Made by a program: the position numbers and the translations under genes | Source of the DNA: Plectosphaerella cucumerina | Lineage: Eukaryota > Ascomycota > Sordariomycetes > Glomerellales > Plectosphaerellaceae | DNA length: 64,000 nt | Assembly: GCA_020746995.1 (NCBI GenBank) | Contig: JAGPXD010000004.1 | Span: 2,232,001 to 2,296,000 of the forward strand | Direction of reading: 5' to 3' | The notes under the pieces: generated by a model | The model's database searches: none | What the model was told of the DNA's origin: nothing | The model's input: the letters and a program-made list of their open reading frames with translations, nothing else | Shown: positions 45,841 to 56,554 of the stretch, in pieces | Position numbering within the stretch: position 1 is the stretch's first letter | Layout of the letters: the number at the start of each line of letters is the position of its first letter

Positions 45841-48241
45841 TCATCGCTGCTGGCGCTTCACGCGCGGCGGCTGCGCGTTCTCGGCCGCCCTCTTCTTACC
45901 CGTCCGGGAGGCTTGCGCCGTGGCGGCGACGCCAGCAGACGTGTGAACATCCCGCACGTCCGTGTCATCGATATGCTTCCACTCGGCGATTGTGCGCTTG
46001 CCGTCCTGGTTCTTGCCGCAGAAGTGTTCGTCAATGTGATTGAACCGCTCGGTCCAGGCGTGCACGTCCCTGGAGGAGATGGAGATGATCTCGACGCAGA
46101 AGCCGCACCAGAAGCTCGAGTCGCAGTCGCGGCCGATGCGCCGCTCGCTGAGCTCCTTCTCCACCTTCTGCTCCGAATGGATGCCGTGGTGGGCCTGCAG
46201 ATGATGCTTGAACTGCTCGCGACGCGCGAAGACCTTGCTGCAGGGTGCGCCGTCGGTAGTGCCGTCGAGTTCGTGGCACTTCCACGTCTCGAGCTGCGCG
46301 TGTTGGCTGTTCTCATGCCGCTTCCAGTCGTTCTTGCTGCCGAAGGTCCTCGTGCAGTCGCGGAAAGTGCAGCCGTATGGCTTTTCGTGCCGCTTCTGGT
46401 GTTTCCTGAATCAGGGGTTAGCAAATGGTCATGGTCGGTATGCTGTGGCCACTTACTTCAGCTCGCACTGCCGTGGGAATGTCTTCTTGCACGACTCGTT
46501 TGGGCATGTGTACTTGGGCGCCTCGCTTGACACCACCGAAGAAGTTGTGGTCGCCTTCTTCAGGGTCTGCTGGCTCCTGTCCTGGATAAACTCGTCCAGA
46601 AGATCTTCGGGTACCGTTTCCAGAAACTTCCGCAGGGAGTCAACGTCGGTGAAGGGCGGTAGCGAAGGAATCGATGGCTTCCGCTCCTTCTCGTCGTCGT
46701 CCTCCTCGATGTGCGACACGACGCTCTCTCCACCGTCCTCCATCATTGATACATCGGATGTGGAAGCAACGGAAAGCTTCCCTTCTACACTTTCGATGAT
46801 GTCGGAGCCTTGAGACTCCACACGCAACGGCGACGGCCGGGTGTGACGCGCCACGAAGCTATCCTCTTGGACAGCATGCGGAACGAGATCGGCCTCCAGA
46901 TCCTGAATGTCACTCCCGCTGCCAATGAGAGGGTCAGATTCGAGTGTGGCATTGTCCGAGAAGTTGCGAGCCCCAAAAGGTCCGACATGGTGTGTAAGCG
47001 GGAGATGAGCCGCCGACTGCATCAGGACTGGGCTCATGGATGCCATTGTGGAAACACTGCACTGTTCTCCCGCAGCAGGCTCGTCTCTCTGATGCTCGTC
47101 TGCGACAACTCGACCCCGCTGGACCGAAAACATACCAGAGAGCGAGGCTGAGGTTGGCTCCGATACGTCAAGGTCATGCTGAGGGGGAACATCGATCTGG
47201 GTTGGTCTCTGGTTTGGCCAGTAGGTGTTGCTCATGATGGAGGAGTAATCCGTGGCATAGGCAAAGTCTCCAACACCTTCGAGCACAGGTGCCTGAGGAG
47301 GGCTTGTGTCATGTCAGCAACACTCCCCCAAGCGATCAGAGGAATCTGAGGCTCACGTGTACTGGAACTCGGACAGGTCGCCATCGGCCGAGATCTCTTG
47401 GCCGTGGACACGCTTGAGGTGGGAACGGAAGTTGTCCGCGCGTGGCCAGGTCTTGTCCTTGGAACTGCAAGGACCGATACGGCATTGGTACCTGGTGCCC
47501 TCAAGACCGTGGACGCTCTTCTTGTGGCGGTCGAGGTCGTTGACGGTACTGAAGCCTTCCTTACGGTTGCACCCCTGAACGTCACACTTGTGCGGCTTCA
47601 TGTGTCTTTGTTCATGTTTCCTTGGGTTTTCCATGTCAGCACTGGAGGATTCCCGGGGGAAAGGTATTGACCCACTTGATCTCCGACCTGTTCTTCACGG
47701 GCATCTGACATGTTGGACACACGAGGCCGGAAGAGGCGGATTCGTGCCGAGAGCGCGACGACATGGGAACTGGCTGGTTGAGCCAGGCCCCATGCGGGAA
47801 CTCTCTGTGCGAGCCTGTAGTCCCTTGGCCAAACTTGTCGGTGGGCATGGGGGCAAAGGGGTGAAAGTCGGACATGTGCCCGGTGATGCTCTGGGTATCC
47901 TGGCTGCGGTCGACGCCATCGTAGACAGACGTATCGGCGATGCTGTGCTTTGCCCGGCTCGAGTATCCAGAGTCAGAAGGCGGGGGCATGTCGCCACATT
48001 GGTAGTGGACATGGCCTCGTGAGACGCCATATGTCGACATGCCACGGCTCATCTCATTGTACGCTTCGGGGTTGGTCCGGAGACCAGGAACATATGGATC
48101 TGACGAAGGAGGCGCGGCATAGAAGCCCTCGAGCCCGTACATTCGAGGCCATGATCGGATCAGTGCCCCGTCCAGGATGTTGGGCGTGTTGGTGTCATCA
48201 GATCCTGGGCTAGGAAGCTGTCGCTTCGTCGAAGGGTCCAT
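45841..48241 (-). CDS. Multi-finger C2H2 transcription factor
   Basis: A 746-aa probable nuclear DNA-binding regulator. Exons are 48241-47676, 47620-47357, 47302-46457 and 46405-45841. The introns, 55, 54 and 51 bp, keep phase, and two of them fall inside zinc fingers. A first finger cluster (about residues 175-265) reads CPTC...KKHEQRH, then CDVQGCNRKEGF...HKKSVH and CRIGPCSSKDKTW...HLKRVH. A second cluster (about 543-625) reads CPNESCKKTFPRQ...HQKRH, CTFRDCTRTFGSKNDWKRHENSQH and a wide finger ending HHLQAHH. Between them is an acidic, Ser-rich region (HIEEDDDEKERK) that could be an activation segment. The C-terminus GKKRAAENAQPPRVKRQQR is a likely nuclear signal. No exact orthologue is recognised. 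The third exon uses a CAAG acceptor, chosen because it restores frame. Confidence 0.85.
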
Positions 48242-51200
48242 GATTGATGATTGATGGCAGCGATGCCTTCGGAAGAGTCAAGGTTTATGAGCAGCGAGAT
48301 ACTATGGCGGCTTGTCAGCGGGGTTCAGCCCCGAGAAGCTTGCACACACGACGACATGATGGCTCGCGGAAACAGACAAGAAAACGAAGGGTTGATGCCG
48401 CCGACACCCTGTGATCAGATGGCATTGGGGAGACATCGCCTCTGGCTGCCTTCACGGCCGACCAGGACGCAGAAAGATGTGTGTGATATCGCCCAAGAGA
48501 CAGATATTGACTAACATTTGGTAGAACAAGACGAAGATTCCCCGTTGATGATGGGGATATCTACGTCATGAGGCAACGGGCCAGGTGCTCGATGGGAAGC
48601 CCAAGCCAAGCGGACCACGGACAGAGAGGCAAAAAGGCCCGGCGCGGGATGAAACCTTGCCTTGAGAGGTTCGCTCGGAAGGAATGGAATGGAGATGAAG
48701 ACACGGACGAAGCTGACGGCCGAAGAAATGCGAGCTAGCTTGGGCTGCGATGGCCGATGGGGTCGTCGTCGGGGACTACCACATTTGTGCGCGATCTGCT
48801 GCCTTGGAGGGGTGAAAAAGGCGGACTAGGCGGCCAATGGAGGATGGACACCGGTCGCTAATAAGAAGGGCGATGGAGGGGGATGAAGGGGGGGCTGCCA
48901 GAGCCGGGGTGAGTGAAGAGTAGCCGAGAAGGGACAGCCAGGCCGGGCGACGTCGTTGTACAGTGGCGCAATGAGGTGTCGGTGGACGGGATGAATGATG
49001 TGGTGGTGGGTGGTGGTGGCCGTTGTGTCGCTGAGGATGAGGATGAATTGTGGACGTCGTCAGGGAGTCGTCGAGCGAGAAGGGAGGATGTCCGAGTCGG
49101 CGAGCATGTCTGTCGGGGCCGGCGTTGACTTGGGGTCCTCGATGGGGGGTTTGACGGACAGAGGCAGCCAGTCGGGTGTGACAAGTTGTTGACACGAGGT
49201 CTCACGAGAAAAGCAGGAATGAGTTTGGGCGGCCAGTGTCCGTGCCGCGACGAGATGAAGGTGGTTCGCCCTGTTTTCTCTGGATCCCATGTCATGGTGT
49301 TTCGGTGTGCGATTTGTGTCTTGAAGACATGAACTGACCAATGAGGCGCCGTAAAACATTAGGCAACCACCGAGTGGGGCCGTTGGCAGCGAGGCAACCT
49401 CACAGTCCGCAGGCAGACAAGGCAACTGCCGTCCCTCCCGTGGCCAATCCCCAACTGTCTGCCACCCGTTTTTCCACTTTCCAATAACGTTCAGAGGTCG
49501 ACCGCTCCTTCCACTTGTGCAGCGTGACATCTCAGATCTCGTCCGCGGACCGTTGACTTTCCGGCCTGAGGGCGTTCGCTCTTCTTTGCCCTCCCTCTCC
49601 TCTGCCGTCTTCATCGAGGTCGGCGGGGGGAAAAGTCCGCCTGCTTATTTCCATTTTCATACATATCATTCACGACGCCGCCACATTTATGAGCGATTTT
49701 CCATGTCGAGCAACGGCATTCGTTTGTCATTGGCAGTCCTCTCCGCCCAGACTGAGTTGAGTTGTATTTGCATGGGTAGTATGGCTCTCATTACATTTCA
49801 ATCTGTTGACGATTCCAAGCCAATCCCACCCACTCCGCTGCCGTCCCGGACATCACCACCGGGCTACGTGCTTGTGCCAGATGGAGGCTGCCTCGGGGCA
49901 GGAAAGAGTTCATCACCGATCAAGTAGCACGCCTGGTCACCACGCCGCCAAAAGTTGCTTGAACTCAACGGCAAATGGCCTGATCTCTCGACTCATCTTC
50001 GTCCTCTCACGTTCGAGGCCTTTGCCACCGTCTTGCCCTCGGGCAGCCAAATCGTCTCCTCTGTAAGACGAGTCTCGCAAAGCTGCGTCGCCCTGCCCGG
50101 CTGTTCCTCCTACGTTCGGCCACGCGGTGGTCTTGCGCAACGCCTCACCACCGCCCATGGCCACCCGCCAGCCGAAAAGGTCGCGACTAGTAGACCGACG
50201 GTGGAACGTAGACCCAACTCGTAGAAGGGGCCCGATTCTGTGCCCGGTGAAGGGCGGCACAGCATGACCAAGTTGCGTGTACGCGTGCGTGCCCATTACG
50301 CACTTGCAGCCGGACGCCAGTATTCCTCCCCGCCGCCGTAGAACCACTGCAGAGCCCAGGGGTGCCGCCGAAGTCGGTACGGCAGGCCACCGATGCCACT
50401 GTCCAGCCAGATCAGCTGATTGGCAACGGTCCCCGGCGCGTTTGTTTGCGCTATGGGCAAGATGTGTGGCCACCTAAACCCCCCGCCTTCACTGACGTCT
50501 AGTATGCAACCATCCCCGGCCTGCTTCTGCATTGTCTGGCTAGAATGCTGTTGTTTGCAACTGAAGCATGAACAGTCGTCGTCTCTGCATGTGCCATAGG
50601 TTCTCATTGGACTCCTTTCGAGATGGACCCCAGCCGCCCTGCTCCCAGACCCCCGACTGAAGCCCCGGGGAGCACGGGAACAGCCGTTGGGATGCAGCTA
50701 CCCGTGAAGGACCTGGTCCATCTACGGCCCGCCCGCCCAAGATCGTTGCCCCGAACCCCCAAGTGGGCGAGCTGCGCCCACTATTCGACCCCTTCGACCT
50801 GAATCCTGGTTGCTGGTTTTGAACTCCAGCTGGCTTGCGGCCTGAAAGCCAATGCAGCTTCCCGTCCGGTCATGCAAGCCTGCTAGGACAGACCACGGCT
50901 CCGCCCGTCTTCACGTCAGTTCGAGCCGCTCGGTGTCTGCGTCTTCCCTCATTTGTTCCCATGTGTCATTTAGGGTTGGCAGTCCTCAGACAGTCCCACA
51001 CAGCGTTCTATGCTTTACTAGCAGGCGGGCTTCCGCCGTCAGGGTCTGCCAGACATGCTGTCAGTGTGCCTCTTGCTGACGAGTTCTCTGGCTCTTGGGT
51101 TCGTGCTAGCGGGCTGAGGCGAGAATGGTGGGTTTATATGTCTAGGGACATCATCCGAAGTGATGTTTCGATCTCGCTTCGAACCGGGCCCGCCGCTCTT

Positions 51201-51656
51201 TGTTCTCTCATCCACGTCAATCTTCTGCACCTTCCGATCTTGGAGAAAACAGATAGGCGTGCCCCCTCGTGTCGCTCATGCCTCCACAACCCCACACACC
51301 CCCATGCCTTGGACCCTGTGCTCGCGATGCGTATGATGAGCTGGCTACATGTGACCCAGCCAGCCCAGAAGCACGTCAAGCACTGAGGACGCTGAGCAAT
51401 GTGACAGCTCATCTTTCTGCCATCCCTCGAGGGCTTCCTCAAGTTGTCCAGACGGTGCCACGCGTGCTTGGGCATGTTCTGGCAGGCAGAACGACTCCTC
51501 ATCCTGGCACAGAACAGTCCACACGCCTGCTTTGGCTTCATCTGCATGATGCGGACTCGGACGGTGAAAGAGGCCTTGTCGACTTGCAGCCACCTGGCAT
51601 GGCCATGTTTGGAGGTTTGCCACGACGGACGAGTCTGGCAAAACGGAGAGATCTGA
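48242..51656. other. Intergenic region with no gene seen
   Basis: Contains the promoter of the minus-strand C2H2 gene (left end) and the upstream region of the small Cys/His protein gene (right end). A TGG/GTG-rich low-complexity tract lies near 48996-49024. Open frames are short and GC-driven, with no recognisable protein features. Confidence 0.6.
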
Positions 51657-51659
51657 GAG

Positions 51660-51666
51660 TATAAAA
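51660..51666 (+). promoter_or_regulatory. TATA box of the small Cys/His protein gene
   Basis: TATAAAA on the plus strand, 216 nt before the ATG at 51882. It is followed by a C/A-rich leader and a consensus 5'-UTR intron (donor GTAAGT at 51791, acceptor CAG at 51837 or 51849). The arrangement supports a genuine small gene. Confidence 0.6.
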
Positions 51667-51881
51667 CCTGGTGTCCATCCCCAGAAGAAGCAGGAGACTC
51701 ACTCTAGATCTTCACAAAGGAATCATCACATCCTCTCCTCCACCTCTAAGCTCGAAGATCATCAGAATCTCAGCAAACAGCGCTTCCACTGTAAGTCAAC
51801 CTCATCCGGTTTTATGCCCTCAAACTGAGACTGACAGGCCCTGCTCCAGGAAAACAAACACCTCACTACTCGTCTGCCAAC

Positions 51882-52115
51882 ATGTGCGACTGGGAAGAAT
51901 TTCTTTTCATTTGCGATCACTCCATTCTCAGGCTGAAATCATACTGCCACTCGGCCCGCAACGATCCAAACCACCTTTGCTTTGGGGTCAAAGTCCTCCG
52001 AAACTCCTGGCACCAAGGCATCCCTTGCGAGACATGCTTCCACGAATGGAACACCCAAGGGGCAGCATACCCACTGACGGGTCTTGTCCGGATTCCAGAC
52101 GGGAGTCATCATTAG
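51882..52115 (+). CDS. Small conserved Cys/His-rich protein (77 aa)
   Basis: A short protein starting MCDWEEFLFICDHS and ending at TGA or an equivalent stop at 52113-52115. Cysteines and histidines are spaced like a metal-binding fold: Cys2, Cys11, His13, Cys22-His23, Cys33 and a final Cys49-x2-Cys52. The blocks SYCHSARND and CFGVK match a pattern I associate with short fungal proteins of unknown function, recalled from memory rather than searched. A TATA box and a 5'-UTR intron stand directly upstream, so the gene model is well supported despite its size. After Cys52 the tail is not obviously conserved. Zinc binding is inferred from the spacing, and no signal peptide is present. Cellular role unknown. 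Confidence 0.7.
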   Translation: MCDWEEFLFICDHSILRLKSYCHSARNDPNHLCFGVKVLRNSWHQGIPCETCFHEWNTQGAAYPLTGLVRIPDGSHH

Positions 52116-53692
52116 ACAGCGACGAGTCATGGAGAGCCCAAAGGACAAGCTTGTACGGTTGTAATTGCGAACGCCTCGGCTCCCTAGGGGTGCCGGTGTG
52201 ATGAGAAACGGAGAGTGTATGCTTTGGGCTTTACGAGGAGCACTTGTATCTAGGTATTAATGTCGTGCTCTGGTCGGTAGCTGGAGAATTTGGTCGGGAA
52301 GATGTCACGCAAAATTCAATCCCTTCACCGTTTGATATCGAGTCTGATGCCGTCAGAAGTGATCGTGGCTTTGACGTGCCACTGCAAAGTTACACCGCAT
52401 GGATCTGGAGTTCGCGGGAGGTTGGGATGGGCGACACAAGAACCGGTGACACGCGGACCCCCATTGAGTGACAGCTGGAGGATGCAGGCTTCTCGAGGAG
52501 CCCCAACAAATACTTATTCTCGTGCCTAGAGATGCAGGTCGATCCGTCAATATGCGAGGGGAGCTAGGTTATGAGCATGTCATCCAGGCATTTCTTCAGA
52601 TGTTGGTTTTCCCCGCACATCCTCGCGTTTGACGAAGAACGAAAGCGAACAATTTGGTCCAAGACTTCTTCATTCTCGGGCCCTGCTTCCGCTTAACGGC
52701 GAACAGATGCTGAGCGATCTATTCGGAGGAGGCTGTCCGGTATGCCCTAGCCTCACGCGTGTCCTGTCTTCTACCAGCACACCGTGTGCTGCTGCAACCG
52801 TGACGCCGGTGACATGGAGGCACAGCGAGAGAGAGGACCGCCTGTCGTCAAATAAGGGCGAAAGGTGCTCGTTTGGGCCCTGCTGCAGCCACAGCTGGGC
52901 GTCACCTCAGCTTCCCCCAAAAGCCTGGCCGGTAAAAACGTCACAGCTGCGACACACCACACTGCCTGACGAACTGGTAAATTCCTGCACCGCGGCAGCC
53001 CCCCGGTGGCCCGAATCCCCCACGTTCCTGTCGATTTCCCACTGGCAGGACGGAGGGGGGCAGAGCGGGGGGGCAAGCGGCCATTAGAGGCAAGTCAGGA
53101 TCTGTTGGAGACAGGTAGGCGGGTAGTCGCCTGTGGGTGGGTTGGTGGTTCTGCATAACCGCAGGGGCCGCCCCGTGCCAGCTGAAGGGGGACACATGCG
53201 GGCATCCTACGAGCGCACGAAGAAATGTGACGGCGGACAGACCCGGTAGCGTGGGCAGGTGCAAGGACATGCGAGAACACGAAGGTTCTGCGAGGTGTCT
53301 GGGCCCTCACCGGGAGAGGTGGTGGTGCTCGAACCGTCGTTCCGGATGGCCACATCACGGGCAGGCTTGGCTGGCCGCGGGCGGTGTTGGTCTTGATATC
53401 CACGCCATCGACATCACCGCAAGCCTAGGTTGCCGGGCCATGATGCAAGTCCCGCCCGGACTCGACCTCGGATGCGGCCTGCAGGGGTGAGACTCCGCGC
53501 CGTGTCTGCGGAACAGCGAACATCGGACGTCCCCGAGCTCTGTAGATTGTTGACGTATCACACAGGGGAGGACTGTCTGCGGAGAACGAGTAGTGACCAA
53601 GAACCAACGTGCAGCGGCCTGCAGCCGATGGGGGTGAAGCTGCACCTTCAATTCAGGTGGATAAGTTCTAGCATCTCAACGGCCGGTCCAGA
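52116..53692. other. Intergenic region with no gene seen
   Basis: About 1.6 kb between the small Cys/His protein gene and the 3' end of the haem-protein gene. It includes an AGCCTAGGTT motif at 53422-53431. Overlapping open frames occur on both strands but none has a recognisable feature. Confidence 0.6.
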
Positions 53693-54314
53693 TCACTCCC
53701 TGTTGGTAGCACCGGCGACAAAACCGACGACGTTGTACCTCTTGGAGAAGAAGGTATTCCAGTCGTCCAGGACGCCCTTCTCCTTGTCGTCGAGGTCCTT
53801 CCACTCCGGGCTGACGTCCTCGGGCTTGGTTGACGTCTTGGCGAGGGCACGGGAGGCGTCCTTGCCGGCGAAGACTGGGGATGGGAAACGTCATCAGAGA
53901 CGGATACGAGCATTGTGAGGAAAGAAGATTCCTTACCGTGATAGGATCCGCCCTCCTGGTAGGCCTTGTTCCCCGTGACGTCGTAGACCTTGCCCTGAGA
54001 AATGTCAGTGAGGGTACAAGTCTGGGGATATCGGGGCGTGTTGTACCTTGATAGCCACGTAGCACTTTCCGCTGGTTCCTGAAAGTAGTATTGTTAGACA
54101 CTTGCTGCTTAAGAGTTCGGGACTATCTCAGAGCCAGGTCCATGGTAGGCCGAGGTTCTTGAGTCGTAGTTGTTGTCCAAACGTCCAGAATCATCCACCA
54201 GGTCATTAACATCAAAATCTCACCATTTGCGGCAGCCAGCTCCTCCGGGCTGATGGGGTCATCCTTGGGAGGGTTGAGGACAACTGGCTCCTTGGGCGCG
54301 AACTTTCCAGACAT
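53693..54314 (-). CDS. Cytochrome b5-fold haem-binding protein, Dap1/PGRMC-like
   Basis: A small haem-binding protein of the membrane-associated progesterone receptor family. In yeast Dap1 supports the P450 step of ergosterol synthesis. Exons are 54314-54224, 54078-54047, 53994-53937 and 53874-53693, giving 120 aa. The b5-like core reads YVAIKGKVYDVTGNKAY, then GGSYHVFAGKDASRALA. Tyr59 in this block is at the position of the axial haem ligand described for PGRMC1 and Dap1. The core ends at LDEW-type DDWNTFFSKRY. Unlike PGRMC1, no N-terminal membrane segment is present: the protein starts with a short Pro/Lys-rich leader (KEPVVLNPPKDDPISPEEL). The first intron (145 bp) is longer than the others and could hide an alternative start. 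It shares a 530-bp divergent promoter with the Mgr3-type gene. Confidence 0.85.
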
Positions 54315-54844
54315 GGTTGCTGATCGACGAGAGTGAACGGATAGATGACGAAGGAGACAACAAGATACGAGATGTGACGAGTATAAGATCGGGTGCCGAG
54401 GCTCGGGACTTGTCAAATTTATGCGTGGCGGGAGACGTGTGTGTGTCCTTTTGTTCTCGAGTTGGTCTTTGTCAACGCCCCTCGATGTCGCAACCCGTCG
54501 TGATGAAAGACATCGGCAAGACCCCGCCGCAGACACACACCCCCCGGCATTGGAGGGGTCAGGTCCCGGGCCAATTGGACCTCGGAGTAAAAGAGCATCA
54601 TGTGATTGGGCAGATAACGCCGATGCCCCACAGCAACAATCAGAAGCTCCCGCATCCGACATGAGACTTTCGAGCTTCAGATTCGGACCATCTCCGTCAT
54701 CACCGAACTCGCTGCTAGACACGCCACTCGCCCTGCCCCGACGACCGACCGCACGGGTCCATCTCGAAACAACATCGCCTGTCGCCAGGTCCTGTCAGGA
54801 ATACCCAAAAAGACACAACCCCAAGGAGCCGACCCACGCCCGCA
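54315..54844. promoter_or_regulatory. Shared divergent promoter region
   Basis: 530 bp between the divergent starts of the haem-protein gene (minus) and the mitochondrial TPR gene (plus). No TATA box is evident. Both genes act in or near mitochondrial or sterol metabolism, so joint control is possible but not shown. Confidence 0.6.
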
Positions 54845-56554
54845 ATGGCTGCAATGTCAGCCGCCTCGCTCAGGGCCGTAAACAGAGCGTGCTTCTCGTT
54901 GCCCCCTCGGGTGGGTTCCACAACGTCGAGCCTCGTACTCAGAACCTCAGCACTTTCAAGCCGACCTCTGCGGCATCCTGTAGCTTCGCCGCTGTCACTT
55001 CAGCTCCGGCTACAGAGCACTCGCCCTCCCGATGCACCCAAGCCAGGACCCGGACAGCAACCGGGCGCACCACCGTCGCAACCACCACCGCCGCCTCCCC
55101 TGTCCAAAACACAATTCTTCATACGACTCTTGTCTGTCCGGGGATTCTTCTCGTCATTAACACCGAGGGGGCTCAAGAAGCTCTACCACCAGAGCCCCGT
55201 CGAGTTGATTGCCGCCCTGGTAGTGTAAGTCAAACAGACCCTGTCCTCAATGGAAACCACATGCTCATCTAACCCTTCTCCAGGCTGGCATCTTTGCTCG
55301 GAATCGTAGTCTACATCACAAAGGTCTGCATCGAATACTTCTACGCGCGCCAATTCACGAAATATCCGGCACCGATTGCCAAGTCCCTCCGACGCGCCCT
55401 CTACTACACAAACATCAAGTCGGAGCCGGCCCTCGCCAGGAAATGGTACAAGAGGGCGCTGGAGCAGTGCAACGAGCATGGTCTCGACCCCTACTCTGAC
55501 GACGTCCTGGGTATCAGGATACAGACGGCGGCATGGCTGGAGAAGATCGGCAACTACCCCGGCGCCATCACGGTGCTCGAGTCTGTTTGGCGCGACTGCA
55601 CCAGCTGGGTCACCGCCATGGACAAGGGCATCGCTGACGGCACCGTGGATAAGCTTGGCAGAGTTCCTGCGGTAGCCAAGCCTGAGACTGAGTCCAAGGG
55701 CGAAGAGGAGGAGATCCCCGAGAACCTGTGGGCTAAGCGCAGCCGGCTGCTGGCCAAGGCCGTCGGCACAAGCACCAAGCTGGGAGAGCTCTATGGTGAC
55801 GGCCATGTGAACGACTCGGAGAACTCGCAGACGAAGCTCATCTGGGCCGTCGAGACAGCTCTTTCTGAAGCGAGAAGGCGGACGTCCGAGGGCGTCAAGC
55901 CCGACGAGGGCAAGTGGCTGAGCCCCGAGGAGTTTGGTGGTGCCATGGAGTGTAAGTTGATGTTGAATGACGAAGGAAGCGATCAACTGCTGACGACGCG
56001 CCAGCTCTGGCAATCCACTACGAGTCCAAACAGCAGTTCCAGCTGGCAGTGCCCCTCCTCTTCCAGGCTCTCCGCCTGTGTGAGAGTCCCTGCCACAGGC
56101 CGACCATCAGTAAGCCATTGCTCAGTCACGACGAGAGCCCTCTGCTGACTCTTCCATAGTGAACAACCTTGCCGTCGCCTTTGCTCAGCACCCAGTCCTG
56201 CCACCTAGCACGGAGAAGCTGCCTGAGGGCGGCCACGAAAACCCAGATGCCGCTGCCATCATGAAGGGAATGCCGACGACGAGGCCCGATCTCCTCGAGG
56301 CGGCGTGGAACTGGGCGCGCAACGCCAAGACGCATGCGAAGGAAGTCGAGGCGTCCCAGAGGACCCCCGAGTGCGACGAGGCCTGCGCCGTGGCACTGTC
56401 CAACATGGCCGACATTGCGGCGCTCAGGAACAACCCCAAGCAGGCCAGACGGCTGTTCGAGGAGTGCATCGACCTGAGTAAGAAGATTGGGTTCGAGCAG
56501 GGAGTGTCGCAGGCCCAGAACGGGCTGCGGACGCTGGGCGCGGATGGAAATTAG
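54845..56554 (+). CDS. Mitochondrial TPR protein, Mgr3-like
   Basis: A probable inner-membrane TPR protein related to yeast Mgr3, an adaptor that brings substrates to the i-AAA protease Yme1. Exons are 54845-55224, 55284-55951, 56005-56109 and 56160-56554, giving 515 aa. Introns of 59, 53 and 50 bp all keep phase. The first about 60 residues are Ser/Arg/Leu-rich without acidic residues (presequence-like). A Pro-rich stretch and a single membrane segment (about 123-145, ALVVLASLLGIVVYITK) follow. Helical TPR-type repeats come after (RKWYKRALEQCNEHGLD, LAIHYESKQQFQLAVPLFFQAL, ALSNMADIAALRNNPKQARRLFEECIDL). The first Met is followed by a second at codon 4. The assignment to Mgr3 rests on layout and recalled similarity. 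Confidence 0.82.

Noticed and set aside
48858..49614. Overlapping minus-strand open frames upstream of the large C2H2 gene
   Set aside because: Low-complexity Thr/Pro/Ser/His translation of a GTGG-rich tract. More likely promoter or leader of the C2H2 gene.
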